From: Arthrobacter sp. Leaf69
GTDB taxonomy: Bacteria > Actinomycetota > Actinomycetes > Actinomycetales > Micrococcaceae
DNA length: 32,883 nt
Assembly (NCBI RefSeq): GCF_001422645.1
Contig: NZ_LMLR01000015.1
Location: forward strand, 181,426-214,308
Direction of reading: 5' to 3'
Part shown: positions 16,189-23,226 of the stretch, in pieces
Position numbering within the stretch: position 1 is the first letter of the stretch
Layout: every line of letters begins with the position of its first letter
Made by a program: the position numbers and the translations under genes
The notes under the pieces: model-generated
Databases searched by the model: none
The model's input: the letters and a program-made list of their open reading frames with translations, nothing else
What the model was told of the DNA's origin: nothing

Positions 16189-17604
16189 GTGACTACGCAT
16201 CCCGATTTCAGCTCGCCCCGCATCGCTATCCTCGGCGGAGGGCCCGGCGGCTACGAAGCCGCCATGGTCGCCGCCTCACTCGGCGCGAAGGTCACCATCA
16301 TTGAACGCGCGGGCCTCGGCGGCTCTGCGGTGCTGACCGACGTTGTGCCGTCCAAAACGCTGATTGCGACGGCGGACCTGATGACCCGCGTCGGCGAGGC
16401 CGGCGAGCTCGGCGTCAAGTTCGACCTCGACGGCGGCGACTGCACCCCGACGATGCGCGCGGACCTCAAGCACATCAACGACCGGCTGCTGCGGCTGGCC
16501 CGTCAGCAGTCCAACGACATCCAGAAGGGCCTGGAGAACCAGGACGTCCGGATCATGATCGGCTCCGGCAGGATGCTGGACAACCACACCATCGAGGTTC
16601 TCACCGTCGACGGCACCGAGGTCATCGAGGCAGACGCGATCCTGCTGGCCGTCGGCGCCCACCCGCGTGAACTCCCCACCGCCCGCCCGGATGGCGTGCG
16701 GATCCTGAACTGGGCGCAGATCTACAACCTGGACGAACTCCCCGAGGACCTGATTGTGGTCGGCTCCGGCGTGACCGGCGCCGAGTTCGCCTCGGCCTAC
16801 AACGGCCTCGGTTCCAAGGTCACCCTGATTTCCAGCCGCGACCGCGTGCTGCCCGGTTCCGACACCGACGCCGCCGAGGTCCTGGAGGGCGTCTTCGAGC
16901 GCCGCGGCGTCAAGGTCCTTTCCCGGGCCCGGGCCGAGACCGTGGAGCGCACCGACGACGGCGTCATCGTCACCCTCGGCGACGGCTCCCAGGTCACCGG
17001 CAGCCACTGCCTGGTCGCCGTCGGGTCCATCCCCAACACCGCCGGGATCGGCCTCGAGGAGGCCGGCGTGGCGCTCACCGAGAGCGGGCACATCAAGGTC
17101 GACGGCGTCTCCCGCACCACGGCGCCGAACATCTACGCCGCCGGCGACTGCACCGGCGTGCTGGCGCTGGCCTCCGTGGCCGCCATGCAGGGCCGGATCG
17201 CGATCGCCCACTTCCTGGGCGACAGTGTCACCCCGCTGAAGCTGCACCAGGTCGCGTCCAACATCTTCACCTCGCCCGAGATCGCGAACGTGGGCGTCTC
17301 CGAGGCGGAGATCGAGTCCGGAAAGTACCAGGCCGACGTCGTGAAGCTCTCGCTGCGCAGCAACGCCCGCGCCAAAATGCGCAACCACCGCGACGGCTTC
17401 ATCAAGATCTTCGCCCGCAAGGGCTCCGGCACCGTGATCGGCGGCGTTGTGGTGGGTCCGAACGCGTCCGAGCTGATCTTCGCGATCTCCCTCGCGGTCA
17501 CCCAGAAACTGCACGTCGACGACGTCGCCAGCACCTTTACGGTGTACCCCTCGCTGAGCGGCTCCATCTCCGAAGCTGCACGGCGCCTGCACGTCCATAT
17601 GTAG
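16189..17604 (+). CDS. LpdA-like NAD(P)H-quinone dehydrogenase lacking the redox disulfide
   Basis: This 471-aa flavoprotein has the fold of the dihydrolipoamide dehydrogenase/glutathione reductase family: FAD motif IAILGGGPGGYEAA (12-25), NAD motif IVVGSGVTGAEFASAY, IYAAGDCTGV, and a C-terminal dimer domain. The active site is changed. The usual C-x4-C of GGTCLNVGCIPSK reads GGSAVLTDVVPSK, with A47 and V52 in place of both cysteines. The C-terminal His-Glu pair (HPTLSE) is replaced in VYPSLSGSI. It therefore cannot act as a dithiol reductase. The closest described type is LpdA (Rv3303c) of M. tuberculosis, an NAD(P)H:quinone reductase. GTG 16189 is the start. The next gene follows after 19 nt and may be co-transcribed. 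Confidence 0.88.
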   Translation: MTTHPDFSSPRIAILGGGPGGYEAAMVAASLGAKVTIIERAGLGGSAVLTDVVPSKTLIATADLMTRVGEAGELGVKFDLDGGDCTPTMRADLKHINDRLLRLARQQSNDIQKGLENQDVRIMIGSGRMLDNHTIEVLTVDGTEVIEADAILLAVGAHPRELPTARPDGVRILNWAQIYNLDELPEDLIVVGSGVTGAEFASAYNGLGSKVTLISSRDRVLPGSDTDAAEVLEGVFERRGVKVLSRARAETVERTDDGVIVTLGDGSQVTGSHCLVAVGSIPNTAGIGLEEAGVALTESGHIKVDGVSRTTAPNIYAAGDCTGVLALASVAAMQGRIAIAHFLGDSVTPLKLHQVASNIFTSPEIANVGVSEAEIESGKYQADVVKLSLRSNARAKMRNHRDGFIKIFARKGSGTVIGGVVVGPNASELIFAISLAVTQKLHVDDVASTFTVYPSLSGSISEAARRLHVHM

Positions 17605-17623
17605 CACTACGGAGGCCACCGCC

Positions 17624-18331
17624 ATGCAGAGTCCGCGCACCCTGGCTGAGTCTGTGGAACGCAACCTCGCGCTGCCCTCCGGCCCGGAAGAACGGTTCGC
17701 CGGCTACGGCGTTATGGGCGTTCCGTTCAGCTCCGGCTACATCCTCGCCCTGCGGCATTTTCCCGCCTCGTCCGTCGGCCCGGGCTACACCTCGGTCTGG
17801 ATCCGCGAACCGTCGGGCGCCTGGACGATGCACAGCACCACCGGTCCCGGGTCCTCCTGTCCCCGCTACTTCGGCAACGCCCTCGGATCAGTGTCCACGC
17901 GCGGAATCTCCATCCGGTGGCGTGACGACTACTCGTTCAGCGTGGACGTCGGAGACGGGCTGGACTTGAGCTGGGACGTCACGCTGGCCGCAACGCCGAT
18001 CACCCGGATAATGTCGGCGGTGGCCACGTCGGTGCCGGAGCGGCTGTGGCGCAACAGGATGTTCCTGCGCGCCATGGGGGCTGCGGCAGGACCGGTGCTG
18101 GGGGCCGGGCATATCGGACTGACGGGAAGGGTGCCAAACGGCCAGACCTTTGGTGCGCGCCCGCGGCAGATGTGGTTTGTCCGCGGGAGCACAGCGCACT
18201 TGCAGGGGCGCAACCTGGGACAGGCCTCGGCGCTGCCCGTTCAGGACAGGCTCGGAGACTTCTGGATCCCGCAGCGCGGCATCTTCATGATCGGCTCGTC
18301 AGTGTTCGAGCCCTTCGACCCCGCAGCGTAG
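17624..18331 (+). CDS. Conserved protein of unknown function, 235 aa
   Basis: I do not recognise a named family. The 235-aa protein starts at ATG 17624 behind a good GGAGG site (17611-17615), 19 nt after the LpdA-like gene, so the two are probably co-transcribed. It has no clear signal peptide or membrane helix. It is rich in aromatic and beta-prone stretches (GYILALRHFP, YTSVWIREPSGAWTMHSTT, GISIRWRDDYSFSVDVGDG, LDLSWDVTLAATP), which suggests a beta-barrel or lipocalin-like fold, and it ends with WIPQRGIFMIGSSVFEPFDP. Two cysteines at most are seen, so metal or redox chemistry is not indicated. The link with a quinone-reducing flavoprotein is only positional. Confidence 0.75.
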   Translation: MQSPRTLAESVERNLALPSGPEERFAGYGVMGVPFSSGYILALRHFPASSVGPGYTSVWIREPSGAWTMHSTTGPGSSCPRYFGNALGSVSTRGISIRWRDDYSFSVDVGDGLDLSWDVTLAATPITRIMSAVATSVPERLWRNRMFLRAMGAAAGPVLGAGHIGLTGRVPNGQTFGARPRQMWFVRGSTAHLQGRNLGQASALPVQDRLGDFWIPQRGIFMIGSSVFEPFDPAA

Positions 18332-18413
18332 GTCTCACCGTCGGGCGGAGTCCGCTTGGGCGCGGGGACGTTCGGCCCTAGCCCTTCTGTGGCCGGCACG
18401 GACACCATGGACC

Positions 18414-18959
18414 ATGGCCAACATCTATATCCCGTACGGGACCGTCGAGGGACAGACTGCCCAGATCGCGGAGTACATTGCCGAACTGATCCGGGCCCAC
18501 GGCCACCTCGCCGACGCGGTGGATCTCAAGCGCTCCGGGGACGCCCTCCCGGACGGCTACGACGGCGTTATCGTCGCGGCGTCCGTGCACATGGGCAAGC
18601 ACGAAGGCCATGTCACGGACTTTGTGAAGAAGAACCGCGGAGAGCTTGAGCGGCTCCAGTCAGCCCTGGTGTCGGTCAGCCTGGCGGCCCACGGAGACGA
18701 GCAAAACGCCGAGGGCTACGTGGAGAAGTTCGAGGAGGAGACGGGATGGCGGCCCGCCCACGTCGGGTTGTTCGCCGGCGCCCTGCTCTACACCCACTAC
18801 GGCTTTATCAAGAAGCACGTCATGAAGAAGATCGCCAGCGACAAGGGGTCCCTGGACACGGACACCTCCCGTGACTACGTCTACACCGAATGGGACGGCG
18901 TCCAGCGTTTCACCGAGGACTTCCTGGCGCGCCTGGCGGCCCCGTCCGGTCAGGCTTGA
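18414..18959 (+). CDS. Flavodoxin-domain protein, HemG-like
   Basis: The 181-aa protein matches the size and layout of HemG, the menaquinone-dependent protoporphyrinogen oxidase. It has an FMN-phosphate loop YGTVEGQTAQIAEYIAEL near 8-25, GVIVAASVHMGKHEGHVTDFVKKN near 51-74, a LVSVSLAAHGD strand, and the HemG-type VGLFAGALLYTHYGFIKKHVMKKIA near 137-161. The FMN loop and this last block support flavodoxin_5/HemG. Whether it oxidises protoporphyrinogen here is unknown, because actinobacteria normally use HemY in the coproporphyrin route. ATG 18414 has no ribosome site. The last codons lie in a 19-bp tandem repeat. Confidence 0.8.
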   Translation: MANIYIPYGTVEGQTAQIAEYIAELIRAHGHLADAVDLKRSGDALPDGYDGVIVAASVHMGKHEGHVTDFVKKNRGELERLQSALVSVSLAAHGDEQNAEGYVEKFEEETGWRPAHVGLFAGALLYTHYGFIKKHVMKKIASDKGSLDTDTSRDYVYTEWDGVQRFTEDFLARLAAPSGQA

Positions 18960-19008
18960 AGCGTCCGGTCAGGCTTGAGGCGTCGGATCGGGCCTAGGGC
19001 GTCGGCTC
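18943..19008. repeat. 19-bp tandem repeat, about 3.4 copies
   Basis: Units start at 18943, 18962, 18981 and 19000. The first two differ at one position (CGTCCGGTCAGGCTTGAAG and the same ending in GG), the third is diverged and the fourth partial. The repeat holds the stop codon of the flavodoxin gene (18957-18959) and that of the convergent gene (18994-18996). Confidence 0.85.
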
Positions 19009-19698
19009 AGACCAGGCGTACGGCGGGACCGTATCCCCGGCGCTGACGGGCTCGAACCAGTGCTCGACGCCCAGCATGTCGGCGTCGTCCTCGAGGACGT
19101 CGAGGTTGTCCGAGTACAGTGCCTGGCTGTCCGCGTCCTCCAGCAGGACTTCCTCAACCTGTTCCCGCCAGTCATCCGGGAGATCGAGTTCGTAGATGTC
19201 CTCAGTGATCTCCGCCTGATCGAGCAGGCAGCGGACGGCGAGTTCACCGGCGAGGCAACCTGGGGCAGTCCAGCCCCGGACCAGGGCCGCCGTGACGTCA
19301 GCGGCGACGACGATGAACTTCTGGGTGAATTTTGCGTCGTAACTGGCGGCGAACTGCGGCGGCAGCGAGGACAGCACCGAGGTGCCGGCAACGTCGGACG
19401 GGGTGACCTCCTCGAGGTCGCTCAGCGTTCCCAGATCGCGGAAGAGCTGGTCGATGAGGATGCTCGACGAGTTCCACAGGAGCCCGGCCAGCAGCCGGGT
19501 CTGGCTCACGGACTTTTGGCGGTCTTCCGGCGACACGGCGGCCATCTCGTCCAGGTCCTCCGGCTCGAACTGGAGCCGCTGCTCCGGAGTCATGTCATCC
19601 GGGTGCGGGTCGAGTCCCAGCAATTCCAGGCTCAGCCCGGTCAGCTTCGGGGCGTCAGCCAACAGCTCTTCGGTGATGTCGTCGTCGTCGGCGCTCAT
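18994..19698 (-). CDS. Acidic protein of unknown function, 234 aa
   Basis: This strongly acidic cytosolic protein begins MSADDDDITEELLADAPKL and contains many Asp/Glu runs (LPDDWREQVEEVLLEDAD, DVLEDDADML). It has a helical middle part (TRLLAGLLWNSSSILIDQLFRDLG) and two Cys residues in APGCLAGELAVRCLLDQ. No signal peptide or membrane helix is seen, and no enzyme motif is recognised. ATG 19698 is chosen over ATG 19719 because TAGCAT ends 7 nt before it, the same leaderless layout as other genes here. It converges with the flavodoxin gene, and the two stop codons lie in one tandem repeat. No function is assigned. Confidence 0.72.
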   Translation of the reverse strand: MSADDDDITEELLADAPKLTGLSLELLGLDPHPDDMTPEQRLQFEPEDLDEMAAVSPEDRQKSVSQTRLLAGLLWNSSSILIDQLFRDLGTLSDLEEVTPSDVAGTSVLSSLPPQFAASYDAKFTQKFIVVAADVTAALVRGWTAPGCLAGELAVRCLLDQAEITEDIYELDLPDDWREQVEEVLLEDADSQALYSDNLDVLEDDADMLGVEHWFEPVSAGDTVPPYAWSEPTP

Positions 19699-19705
19699 GG
19701 CCCCG

Positions 19706-19711
19706 ATGCTA
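19706..19711 (-). promoter_or_regulatory. Candidate -10 box of a leaderless mRNA (acidic protein)
   Basis: TAGCAT (minus strand) lies 7 nt before ATG 19698, without a ribosome site. Confidence 0.35.
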
Positions 19712-19764
19712 CCCGCCATGCGTGCGAGGCCCGATTCCTGTGACGCGCAGATGTCCGGCCGTTC

Positions 19765-20397
19765 CTAGGCAGCGGCCGCCCGCTGATTCCCCGGCGACGT
19801 GCTGCCGCTCGCCATCCGGGCGGAGACAAGATAGCTGATCCCGGCGATCAGCGGAACCACGCTTGCCGCGGCGAGCGATGAAATCCCGCCCGACCTTCCG
19901 ATAATCGTGATGAGCAGCGGCAACACACCCAGGGCCACGAGCAGCCAGCCGGCCAGGGCTGCGCGCCGCAGCCCGAGCACAGCGGCCGGGAACGCCAGGG
20001 CGACGACGCTGACGGCGATGACGGGACCGTTCTCGCTGATGAACTCGCGCAGGGCCGCGGGATCGAAGGCCAGCCACACGCAGGCAGCGATGAACGCCGA
20101 AGCGAGGGCGAGCAGCAGGGGAGCGGTGGGCGCCGGCCAGAACCAGGCCGCGACGGCGAGGACAAGCATCGGCACAACCCACGCGAGAGTCATGAGCAGC
20201 CCGGCATTTCCGCCCGGATCCTGCAGGGCGTAGCCGGCAATGAAGATGGCCGCAAGAACCGTGAACACGGCCATTACGGCCGCACCGGTTCGTTGCAGCG
20301 CCACGGCCCGCTGCTGGGGATCCTTCTCGCGCGTCATAAACATAACGACTGCGACCACAGCGATCGCGCCGACAGCCAGAATGACCGGGACGTTCAT
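19765..20397 (-). CDS. Multi-spanning membrane protein of unknown function
   Basis: The 210-aa protein has about six to seven hydrophobic segments: VPVILAVGAIAVVAVVMFM, TGAAVMAVFTVLAAIFIAGY, LLMTLAWVVPMLVLAVAAWFW, PLLLALASAFIAACVWLAF, VIAVSVVALAFPAAVLGL, GWLLVALGVLPLLITIIG and VVPLIAGISYLV. A short cytosolic loop TREKDPQQRAVAL follows the first helix. The tail is Ala/Ser rich and polar. ATG 20397 has a strong AGGAGG site at 20404-20409. No transporter or enzyme signature is recognised. It is followed on the same strand by the acidic protein gene after 66 nt and diverges from the polymerase gene. Confidence 0.75.
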   Translation of the reverse strand: MNVPVILAVGAIAVVAVVMFMTREKDPQQRAVALQRTGAAVMAVFTVLAAIFIAGYALQDPGGNAGLLMTLAWVVPMLVLAVAAWFWPAPTAPLLLALASAFIAACVWLAFDPAALREFISENGPVIAVSVVALAFPAAVLGLRRAALAGWLLVALGVLPLLITIIGRSGGISSLAAASVVPLIAGISYLVSARMASGSTSPGNQRAAAA

Positions 20398-20568
20398 GGG
20401 ATACCTCCTGCGGATGAACGGAATCTAGACTCAGTAGACGCCGGTGGAGAGGGACTGGCAAGGGGAGAATGGCCCATTTGACCACCGAGGGAAGCCCCCT
20501 GAAGTTCCGGGACGCCTCACCGCGGCCAAGCTTGGTGGGGAGCCGATGCTTGCCGGGGATGTTTAGGG

Positions 20569-20574
20569 CAGACT
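20569..20574 (+). promoter_or_regulatory. Candidate -10 box of a leaderless polymerase mRNA
   Basis: CAGACT is followed by exactly 6 nt and GTG 20581, the same geometry as at 29475-29480. No LexA-type GAAC-N4-GTTC site was seen upstream. Confidence 0.35.
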
Positions 20575-20580
20575 GGTGCC

Positions 20581-21654
20581 GTGAGCGGAATCCGGTGGGT
20601 GCTGCACGTCGATCTCGACCAGTTCATCGCGGCGGTCGAAGTGCTCCGGCGCCCGGAGCTTGCGGGCAAACCGATCATCGTCGGCGGTCGGGGCGACCCC
20701 ACGGAACGAGCTGTGGTGTCGACCGCATCCTACGAAGCCAGGGCATTCGGCGTGGGTTCCGGTATGCCCTTGCGCATTGCGGCCCGGAAGGTGCCCGACG
20801 CCGTGATCCTGCCCGTCGACCACGAGGCTTACCTCGCGGCGTCCGAGACGGTGATGGCTACCCTGCGCGCGCAGCCCGGCGCCACCGTGCAGGTGCTGGG
20901 TTGGGATGAAGCCTTTGTAGGCATTGAAACAGAAGATCCGGAAGCCTACGCCCGGCAGGTGCAGGCCGCTGTCCTGGAGCGAACGCAGCTGCATTGCAGC
21001 GTGGGCATCGGCGACACCCTGGTCCGGGCCAAGGTGGCCACCGGTTTCGGCAAGCCGGCCGGCGTCTTCCGGCTCACCTCCGGGAACTGGCTCGACGTCA
21101 TGGGCAGTCTGCCCACCAAGGATCTGTGGGGCGTCGGAACCAAGGTGTCGGGCCGGCTGGCCAAACTCGGCATCAACACCGTCGCCGAGCTCGCCGCGGC
21201 CGACCCCCAGGACCTGGTCCCGGAGTTCGGCCCCAGGATGGGTCCTTGGTACGCGGAGCTCGGACGCGGTGACGGCTCCAGCGTTGTGGACGACACCCCG
21301 TGGGTTGCCCGCGGGCACAGCCGGGAGACCACCTTCCAGCGCGACCTGACCGAGCCCGCCCAGGTGGACGACGCCGTGAGGGAGCTGACCGCGCGTGTCC
21401 TTGAGGATGTTGTGGCCGAAGGCCGGCCCGTGGTCGGGCTGACCCTCAAGGTGCGGTACGCGCCGTTCTTCACCAAAACCCACGCGAGGAAGATTCCCGA
21501 GACCTTCGACCGGAACGAAATCCTCGCGCGGGCCCTGGACCTCGCCGCCGGAATCGAAGCGGGCCGTCCGATCCGGCTCCTGGGCCTGCGGGCCGAAATG
21601 GCCATGCCCGACGACGCCCGCAAGGGGCATACGCCGACCCGCGGTGGGTGGTGA
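20581..21654 (+). CDS. dinB: Y-family DNA polymerase IV, DinB2-like with Ile steric gate
   Basis: Translesion polymerases of this family copy damaged DNA with low fidelity. The 357-aa product has the catalytic carboxylates in HVDLDQFIAAVE (D11, D13) and GWDEAF, the fingers segment STASYEARAFGVGSGMP, and the HhH stretch LWGVGTKVSGRLAKLGI near 180-196. The order VDLDQF and the whole layout resemble mycobacterial DinB2 (Rv3056). The residue that excludes ribonucleotides in most family members (Phe or Tyr after DxDxF) is Ile16. Mycobacterial DinB2 has Leu there and is known to insert ribonucleotides readily. The C-terminus ends KGHTPTRGGW without a recognisable beta-clamp peptide. GTG 20581 is the start. 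It converges with the nitrate reductase operon. Confidence 0.93.
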   Translation: MSGIRWVLHVDLDQFIAAVEVLRRPELAGKPIIVGGRGDPTERAVVSTASYEARAFGVGSGMPLRIAARKVPDAVILPVDHEAYLAASETVMATLRAQPGATVQVLGWDEAFVGIETEDPEAYARQVQAAVLERTQLHCSVGIGDTLVRAKVATGFGKPAGVFRLTSGNWLDVMGSLPTKDLWGVGTKVSGRLAKLGINTVAELAAADPQDLVPEFGPRMGPWYAELGRGDGSSVVDDTPWVARGHSRETTFQRDLTEPAQVDDAVRELTARVLEDVVAEGRPVVGLTLKVRYAPFFTKTHARKIPETFDRNEILARALDLAAGIEAGRPIRLLGLRAEMAMPDDARKGHTPTRGGW

Positions 21655-21672
21655 CGGCGTCGGCAGCCGTCA
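21652..21672. other. Stem joining the stop codons of two convergent genes
   Basis: A perfect 7-bp inverted repeat, TGACGGC-N7-GCCGTCA, spans the 15-nt gap between the polymerase gene and the nasB-like gene. Its outer ends are the TGA stops of both genes. There is no T-tract, so it is only a weak terminator candidate. Confidence 0.5.
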
Positions 21673-23226
21673 GGCTACGGCCCCCTGAAAGTGTGTTTCG
21701 ATGATCCCCTTGATGTCGTCATGGCAGCCGCCGCACCCCGTCCCGGCACGGGTGGCCCCGGAAACCTCGGCCACCGACCCGCAACCACCGGAAACGGCGG
21801 AGGCAATGGCCGTCCCGCTCACCCCGGCGCACCGGCACACCGTGCGCTCGGGGTCGGCCGCGCCGGACGCCGCCGCCTGGTCCGGGCCGTCCAGGCGCAG
21901 CAGCAGCGACCGGTCCGCCGGGAGCTCCGCACCGCGCTCGAACAGCTGCACCAGCTCGGCCGCCGAGCGGGGCATGCCCACCGACACCAGGCCTTCGAGC
22001 ACCCCGGCGCGGGTGGTCATCTTCACGTAGCGGCCGTGCTCGGGATCGGCCCACTGGGCGATCTGCAACCGAGGGCGGCCGTCCGCTGCCCCCGCAGACA
22101 GCACCTCCTCGTCCCACGGATCCGCGGAAACATCCCCGGCCACGGCCATGTTCATGCCACGGGCCTTGAGCACAATAACGCCTGGCAGTTCCGCCGGCAG
22201 TGCCGGCAGCAGCTCAGCCTCCGGAGATCCGGCGGCCAGCAGCGACAGGTATTCGGCGAGCCATTCGGCCTGCCGCCAGCCCGGGCCCACCAGCCCGGAC
22301 GGACCGCGCGCGGTGCGGCACTCGAGGCAGTCCGGGTCGGGGCAGCGCACTTCCGCGCAGTCGCCGATCGCGAAGATGTGCGGTTCGTGGTGCGCCCTGA
22401 GCTTGTGGTCCACCAGGATCCCGGCCGCCGTCGAGAGTCCGCAGCCTTCCGCGAGTTCGGTCCGCGGCCGGACGCCGCAGGAGAGCACCAGCAAGTCGCC
22501 GTCGATCGCGGACCCGTCGTCGAGCAGCAGCGCCGAGAAGCCGCCGTCGGGCGCGTTGTGTTCGACGCCGGTGGAGCGGGCGTTGCCGGCCACCCGCACG
22601 CCGCAGTTCCGCAGGGACGCGGCGAGCACCGCGCCGCCGCCGCGGTCGATGTTGCGGCCCAGCGGGTGCGGGCCGTTGTGCACCACGGTCACCGTGGCGC
22701 CTTCCTCGGCCGCGGCGAGGGCCGTCTCGAGGCCCAGCACGCCGCCGCCGAGGACCACCACGCGCTTGCCGCCGGCAACCGCGGCCTGCAGCACCGAGGC
22801 GTCGCGCAGGTCCCGGAGCGCCGTCACGCCGGCCGGCAGCACCGGCGCGGCCGGGTCGGGGTTGAGGCCGGTGAGGTTGGGGATCACGGGGCGGGAGCCA
22901 GTGGCGAAGACCAGCCGGTCGTAGCCGGGGGCGGTGCCGTCGCTGAGGACCAGCTGCTGCCGGGCACGGTCCACGCGGCGGACGCGGACGCCCAGCCGGA
23001 CGTCGACGCCCTCGGCGATCAGCGCGGCGGCGTCGGACAAGGCCAGGGCCGACGCTGTGGTCCGGCCGACCCCGAGGTCCGCCACGAGCACGCGGTTGTA
23101 CGCGGCCTCGGCCTCCTCGCCGATGACCGTCAGATGGGCGAGTCCGCTGCGGACCGCCGGCAGCAGCTCGTCGACCAGCCGCGCGGCCACCGGACCGAAG
23201 CCCACAACAACAATGCGCTCCGTCAT
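21670..23226 (-). CDS. nasB: NasB-like FAD/[2Fe-2S] reductase subunit of assimilatory nitrate reductase
   Basis: The 518-aa protein has a NirB-type flavoprotein domain (FAD motif IVVVGFGPVAARL at 5-17; LVFATGSRPV; NAD motif VVVLGGGVLGLETAL near 156-170; IFAIGDCAEV near 284-293) and a C-terminal BFD [2Fe-2S] domain with C464-x-C466 and C498-xx-C501. It should pass electrons from NAD(P)H to the molybdenum subunit encoded just upstream. An extra Cys set (C290, C295, C300, C303; CPDPDCLEC) follows the FAD motif and could hold a metal. ATG 23226 overlaps the stop of the nasA gene (ATGA), which indicates translational coupling. It is the last gene of the narK-nasA-nasB operon. The siroheme domain of NirB is absent. 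Confidence 0.9.
   Translation of the reverse strand: MTERIVVVGFGPVAARLVDELLPAVRSGLAHLTVIGEEAEAAYNRVLVADLGVGRTTASALALSDAAALIAEGVDVRLGVRVRRVDRARQQLVLSDGTAPGYDRLVFATGSRPVIPNLTGLNPDPAAPVLPAGVTALRDLRDASVLQAAVAGGKRVVVLGGGVLGLETALAAAEEGATVTVVHNGPHPLGRNIDRGGGAVLAASLRNCGVRVAGNARSTGVEHNAPDGGFSALLLDDGSAIDGDLLVLSCGVRPRTELAEGCGLSTAAGILVDHKLRAHHEPHIFAIGDCAEVRCPDPDCLECRTARGPSGLVGPGWRQAEWLAEYLSLLAAGSPEAELLPALPAELPGVIVLKARGMNMAVAGDVSADPWDEEVLSAGAADGRPRLQIAQWADPEHGRYVKMTTRAGVLEGLVSVGMPRSAAELVQLFERGAELPADRSLLLRLDGPDQAAASGAADPERTVCRCAGVSGTAIASAVSGGCGSVAEVSGATRAGTGCGGCHDDIKGIIETHFQGAVA

Noticed and set aside
20410..20580. SOS (LexA) box upstream of the polymerase gene
   Set aside because: No GAAC-N4-GTTC-like palindrome was seen in the divergent region, which fits DinB2 types not being part of the SOS response.
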